Source of the DNA: Chara braunii
Taxonomy: Eukaryota; Streptophyta; Charophyceae; Charales; Characeae
NCBI GenBank assembly: GCA_003427395.1
Contig: BFEA01000039.1
Span: forward strand, 3,190,844 to 3,254,843
Length of the DNA stretch: 64,000 nt
Direction of reading: 5' to 3'
How positions within the stretch are numbered: position 1 is the stretch's first letter; every line of letters starts with the position of its first letter. Position numbers and translations under genes: made by a program. Below are positions 58,930-64,000 of this stretch, in pieces. The notes under the pieces were generated by a model. That model was not told the origin of the DNA and did not search any database. It was given only the letters and a program-made list of their open reading frames with translations.

Positions 58930-59045
58930 CTTTTTTTTTTCTTTTTTTTTTTTGTTGAAAAAAACAGAACCTTATGGTTCTGTCTCCTTTTTCATTCTGG
59001 GGAGCATCAGTCCGGTTCCTATTCCCCCGGCAAGTCCAAGGTAGT
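58930..59045 (-). mobile_element. Short A-tailed dispersed repeat, copy 3
   Basis: A T-rich run, then AACAGAACCTTATGG and ATCAGTCCGGTTCCTATTCC, match the copies at 25.7 and 26.1 kb. Confidence 0.72.
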
Positions 59046-60129
59046 ACAAAAATGTTACTCACTCATGCTGCTCCCCCCCCACCAGTGTTAGTGCTGCTGG
59101 TAAGAGCAGACACCACTAACACCTGGGGAGAGGCTCCATCTATTAGTGGGGACCATCACCTGCTGGGAAAACGGGTCCAGCGTCCCTTGAAAGGAAATGC
59201 TGCTCCCCCTTATGGCGTGGAGGCCCAGAAGACGGCATTGATTACTTGAAGGAGGATGTACCGATCTTAACCCCTGCTTAAGAGGGCATAGATTAGTGAG
59301 CGAAACCCCAATGACAATGGAACAGAAGTGCACAAACTTTCGTCGTCGCCAAATGCTTGCCGACATCCCTTGGCAAATGGAAAACTGATGCGCAGATTCA
59401 GCACTGTGTGCAGATGATTCCACTCTCTTCTTTTTTTTTTTTTTTTTTCGATGGATCTAACTCCTTTTGATTCTGGGCATGTTTTAGTGTGTTATGTTTG
59501 TTCATTTCTCGTGAACGGAGGTTGAAATTTGGTCGAAATTTCCAGACAATTTGTCATGCCATTTATAGCAAAACACAAGGGTCATTTTAACCAAACTTGC
59601 TAAATTCATAGACATATAAATCTGCGAGCCGAAAGTGCACTCATGCAAATTTTGCCAGCGTTCCAATTTCCAAAGTCTTTGGAAATTTCAGAAATCTCAG
59701 CAGAGGGATTCGCAATGCTCCAGATGAGACGAAATTTGAAATTTGGCATACACAGCAACCTTGAACCAAAACCAAAACAGCAAAAACAAATGAAATAAAT
59801 TTTAAAAAATGTAAAATTTGAACCCTAAACCCTGGTTTCAGTTTTGAACCCGTAAGTTCGTTAAACCAGGGAGCTGAAAGTGGGGGTTCTTAACTTCCTG
59901 TTAACCACTTGCGAAGTTTTCACTCACATTCCCTGCATGGACGCAAGTCCGAGGCCTGTAGGGTAGGTCACCGTAGGTGTTTGAGTTTGAAGTCCAAAGA
60001 CCAGGCACATAGTTAAAAAGCACACGAACACGAAGAATGATGATAAAGACCATATCTTTTTTATCAGCTGTAATTTATGCAAGTGCCTATTCTCCTGAGA
60101 TTGTTGGGATTTTTTCTGATTTTATCATG

Positions 60130-60826
60130 TTAAGCTTGAGTAAATTGCAAGCCAGCTGGGCTACCGACCAGGCCGCCTGGGTCACCTTGTTTTCCCTGAT
60201 GGCCCGGCTGCGCAAGGACTACCCCGAAGTACAGACTTTCGGACAAGCGCCAGACTGCTCGGCTATGGCTCATCCTGCATTTGGCGGTCCCCACCTTGGC
60301 GACAAGAAGTTGCCACAAGGACAGAGTATGCCCGATTTCTCAGGCTTGTGACGAGATGCGGGACCACTTGTTTCTGCACTGCCCCATGGTGGATGCCTTC
60401 TAGACCAAGAGGCGGCAGTTGGCAGATCAATATAACGATCCGGGGATGCGCCAGCAGGTTGCATGGACACTACTGGGTTCACTAGTAGGACTTACGGTGT
60501 GGGGCCTGTGCGAAGGCCAGATCTGGGCCATGGAAACTGTTAGAACGGCCGCGTTATGGCCAATTTGGTGTTGTTGCCATAATGAGGCGGTGCGGGAAGG
60601 AAGGGGATCCACTCCAGTGAAGCTGATGGCGTACAGTCTCAGGGTAGCATTGCAGGCGGAATTTCAGAAGACACGAAGGAAGCACTGCTTCATCACGTTA
60701 GCGGATCAGATGGTCTTCATCCAAATATGGGGAGTCTGGGGGCCTTATGCAGGACTGATGCTGGTGGACGGTGGATGGATGGTGTTCGACCCGCTCCTTG
60801 AACCTGATCAACTGGCCAGTTAAAAT
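60130..60826 (+). mobile_element. LINE 3' fragment with zf-RVT-like tail
   Basis: In one frame LWLILHLAVPTLATRSC, VCPISQACDEMRDHLFLHCP and MVDAF resemble the zinc-binding zf-RVT tail after non-LTR reverse transcriptases. The frame then continues 60419-60823 (MRQQVAWTLLGSLVG to LLEPDQLAS) as an unassigned C-terminal piece. A stop interrupts between them, so it is a dead fragment. The reverse-transcriptase core is absent. Confidence 0.65.
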
Positions 60827-61742
60827 GGGCCGCGGACGCTGGGCGGGGGGGGAGGACAAGTGGGGTCAGGAGTACATTAGGAGGGGATTCTAGGAATGGC
60901 TCTGGGATTAGTCTTCTAGTCTAAATAACACACTAACACGATCTGATTGCGGTAAGACTTGCGACTTCGACTCACCTCACACTTCAGAGGGGTAGGGGAA
61001 TACAACAACTGGAGAAGCTGTGATTCTGGGGGGACGGGTGATGATATAGGCCATGCGACATTACTAAATACCAACCCGTGCCTACCGTTAAATATACAGA
61101 ATGCAAAAGAGGTCTACAGGCAGTGACACGTCGTATAGTTAAAAGTTAACCGTGAACACCTGAAAACATGAACATTGTGATTGCTGAACGAGGCCACGTA
61201 CTGTAAAACGATGTCTAAGTAGGTGGGATGGAGTGCGGGGGGGCGGGGGAGGCAGGTTGCTCAATGACAGAAGGGTTCAAGAGGGAATTGGGAGCCTGCA
61301 TACTGGAGGACGGGCGCCTAGGCAGGAGGCCGCTGTAGCGGAAGCGCAGACTGGGTATCAGTGGGAGTCTGCGGCCGCTCGCCACTGGGGTGGGGTCACA
61401 CCGCCAGGAACTACACCCGGCTTTGGAGTACACTTGTCCTCGTATTTGTACTATGCTTACCGGTGATAAGCAACCAGACTGTTGCCCCCAAGAATAGAAG
61501 GGGCTGTGTGTGTGTGTTTGGTGTAAAAAATAAAAATAAAAAATAAAGATGAGAATTGCACATACACCCAGGAAATGCCCTGTCGCAGGTATACTCAACT
61601 ACCTGTCTGTGCGAATTATGCATACAAGGCAAATCTTTGAACGTACCCGGGACTAGAGCCAACCGGCCAAACTATAGGTATACGGTATACCCAAGCACTG
61701 GATAGCAGGAATTACTCTCATACCCACCAGCTGTTTGGCTGC

Positions 61743-61744
<2 letters not shown>

Positions 61745-61786
<42 letters not shown>

Positions 61787-61870
61787 CACACACACACCTG
61801 ATGGTCGGTGAAAGTCCGCCGAAACAGTCTGGTACAGTCGTGCTTTTTTTAAGTGTATAGCGAATATGAC

Positions 61871-61912
<42 letters not shown>

Positions 61913-61925
61913 CACACACACACAG
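61745..61925. repeat. CT and CA microsatellites
   Basis: CT units at about 61,747-61,783 and a long CA array at about 61,872-61,924; a 23-bp duplicate CACAAATGGTCGTTGGGTAT follows at about 61,970-62,015. Confidence 0.93.
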
Positions 61926-62959
61926 ACCTTTGCGGAAAAAGGCCGCTGGTTTTGAGAGTAATTTGTGACAAATGGTCGTTGGGTATACTATCACAAATGG
62001 TCGTTGGGTATACTATCGAGTTTGCTGGTCCTGAATTGCGTGCCTGGGACCAGGTGCAACCATAAGACGGCACAGGGGAAAGGCGAACAGAGTCCCGGGT
62101 ACAGATACAAGACGGGCGTTTTCAACAGGCACACAGGCAATTCCCATCTAAAGTGCGTACAACTGCAATCCCCCTCCCTTTTCCCAAAAAAAGAGAACTG
62201 GTCCCAGGCCAGGAAAGTGCAGCCTGCTTTTATACAGCCACGTTCTGCGGACAAGGTCTGCCGAACTGATGTTTTTACTAGGGGATGTGGAAGGGTCAAG
62301 GATAGAAATAGCCCGGACAAAAATAGCCCGTTCAGAACAACCAGGCCCAGGGGGCAAGGACATAAACAGGGGCAACAGGGGAAGCTAGGAAGGAAAAGAG
62401 CTATCAGGCGGCCACACTGTGCCTGAAGACGCTGTCCCAGCAATAACAACAAGCGCTCAGGCTTTGCCTTCCACATACAGCACAAACATATGCGTGATTT
62501 TCACCCTGTAGGGGGTGCTGGACCGGATTTCTTGCAGGTGGTGCTCCCCACCAGGGGGGCTAGCAGGTGCTGCTCTTCCCACCGCCGCTAGCCTACCTGG
62601 AGGCGATGTTTCCTCAAAAGAAAAAGAAGAAAAGAAGGGGCCATCTGCACATTCAGGAGCAGTCTAGGTGGTTTGCGTACTTTCCACCCGAAGAACTTCA
62701 AAAGCAAGCCTTGTCCACTGCAAACCACGTAGAAAACTGTGCTTTCCCCCTTTTTCAGTGAACACACAGCAATTACCACCCCCCCCACCCCTACCCGCAC
62801 CAGCCTTTTCCCCTCGTCCACAAGTCTTGGGAGTCCGCACATCCACAAGGGTTAGTGTCCCTGGATGTCACTGTTAACCCCAGGCCATCTATTTCAAGAA
62901 GGTCTTTGGATAATTTCAGGGAAGAAACAAGTGACAGGGTCTTTCTTAAAGGAAAAGGA

Positions 62960-63360
62960 CAAATGGCTATGCGTGTGCTGTCCAGCCAAGGCAATAGGGA
63001 ATAAGGCAACTTGAGTTGGAGAGCCGTGTGATGGGCGACCATCTCGCACGGTTCAGAGAGCACTTGTTACGACTGTCCAGGCTCGATTCGTGCCTAGCGG
63101 TGGAACTCTAGACTCTATTCCTGTACCCGTAAAAAATGGAGGGCAAATGGCTATGCATGTGCTGTGCAGCCAGAGGCAATAGGGAAGCAGCCAGCCGTTT
63201 TATAAGTGCAAGCTCACTGATGCTTCATTAGTACGAACTCAAGGCCAGGCAAAATGGACAACAAATGGCTATGTGCAGCCAGAGCCAATAGGGAAGCAGC
63301 CAACCATAAGTGCAAGCCCGCTGATGCGTCATTAGTACGAACTCAAGGCCAGGCTATTGG
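62960..63360 (+). repeat. Diverged direct repeats around the domain V fragment
   Basis: GGCAAATGGCTATGCATGTG, GGCAATAGGGAAGCAGCCA and ATTAGTACGAACTCAAGGCC recur at about 63,145-63,250 and 63,262-63,355, with a partial copy at about 62,958-63,005. Confidence 0.8.
63021..63054 (+). ncRNA. Group II intron domain V-like sequence
   Basis: This 34-nt segment starts GAGCCGTGTG and ends CGCACGGTTC. It folds as a hairpin with a GCGA (GNRA-type) loop and keeps the AGC of the catalytic triad near its 5' end, the hallmarks of domain V. Adjacent sequence was not recognised as a complete intron, so it is probably a fragment of mitochondrial DNA in the nucleus. Confidence 0.7.
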
Positions 63361-63439
63361 TGCTATGCTTGTGCTTGGAAACCACCATGAAAGTGGTAGT
63401 GGCAGTAGCCAGGGTCATACGTTATGTGCATGAACTTCA

Positions 63440-63553
63440 CCCTACCTTCTTCCCCGGAATACAACACACGGTCATTATAGCTCTATTCGAGGCATCTTTC
63501 AGTCTAGACACAGCTGTGATGACCGTCCGTTGTATTCGGGGGAAGAAGGTAGT
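63440..63553. mobile_element. MITE family A, copy 4
   Basis: CCTACCTTCTTCCCCGGAAT at the left and its near-complement ATTCGGGGGAAGAAGGTAG at the right enclose about 75 bp, with GGTCATT and ATGACC just inside. This is the best-preserved copy. Confidence 0.85.
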
Positions 63554-63919
63554 GCCCCGGCCCTTTTAGTCTACATATGCAAGAAATCTGCTGGTCACAG
63601 CTGGGTAAGAAATTACTAAGAGTCAACTTCTGAGTCCTGATACCAGGTGACTGACTCTGGGCCCTAGGTCGTATGACTCTACTATGTGAACGACTTACTT
63701 AGTGGAAATGGCACGAACGTGTGATATGCTAGACTGAGGAGATCAACAGATCACCCAAGACCAACACCCCCAAGCAACCCATGTGAAATCCAGAACCAAC
63801 ATACAACACCATGAACAACCCTTGGGTGGTGCGCAGGCAGTGTCTGTAATTGTACCGTGCGTCAGCCCAAGGGAGTGTATGTCCAGCCGTGCGTCAATCT
63901 AATGCCCTGCCAGTGCCCA

Positions 63920-64000
63920 TGCGCAAGGTTGCAATTGAGTTTTGAACCCGCACAATGCGCATTTCCAACCGGTGCTCTAACCACTGAGCCACATGATCTA
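63920..64000 (-). mobile_element. tRNA-like SINE head at the window edge
   Basis: On the minus strand TGTGGCTCAGTGGTTAGAGC (A box) is followed about 30 bases on by GGGTTCAAAACTC (B box). It may be the head of another tRNA-derived SINE; the element's 5' flank is cut by the window end. Confidence 0.55.

Noticed and set aside
60419-60823. Host gene downstream of the poly-calpain
   Set aside because: It continues a zf-RVT-like sequence and is interrupted by a stop; a LINE remnant explains it better.

Overview
The window is nuclear DNA of a green-lineage eukaryote. The genes are rich in GT-AG introns and the introns are full of repeats. Organelle-derived scraps of plant-type mitochondrial nad7, sdh4 and group II introns sit inside the introns. 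Large introns, dense non-LTR, SINE and MITE debris and plant-type calpain sequence suggest a charophyte alga of the Chara kind; that assignment is inference.

One gene dominates. From about 1,075 to 57,033 on the plus strand I can join 32 exons through 31 GT-AG introns into a single open frame of 14,187 nt, 4,728 residues plus stop. The 5' end probably lies left of the window. The protein is a tandem poly-calpain. A very long acidic E/P/V-rich N-terminal region is followed by five calpain units, each made of a protease core and a C2-like domain III, and by an extra domain III copy at the C terminus. Each unit uses the same exon plan: a long linker plus Cys-subdomain exon, then exons of 59, 183-186, 122-140 (His), 186-192 (Asn) and 197 nt, with the same intron phases. 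The unit is bounded by phase-2 introns on both sides, so it can duplicate in frame.

Only unit 1 keeps the full Cys-His-Asn triad. Units 2 to 5 have Ser, Gly, Gly and Leu at the Cys position, and most have also lost His or Asn. The product therefore looks like one active calpain covalently followed by four pseudo-calpains, all under selection to stay in frame.

Layout: 1-1,074 repeat-rich flank or intron; 1,075-10,598 linker plus unit 1; 11,949-20,738 unit 2; 22,636-35,369 unit 3, with a 6.7 kb intron holding an antisense LINE; 35,838-43,968 unit 4; 46,433-55,367 unit 5; 56,292-57,033 terminal exon; 57,034-64,000 no convincing host gene, only a LINE 3' fragment, MITEs, microsatellites and a group II intron domain V scrap.

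The introns record much rearrangement. There are SINEs with target-site duplications, three MITE/TIR families, U2 and U6 snRNA retrocopies, nuclear mitochondrial inserts, degenerate copies of neighbouring exons, an antisense copy of coding sequence, and repeated duplications of splice acceptors.
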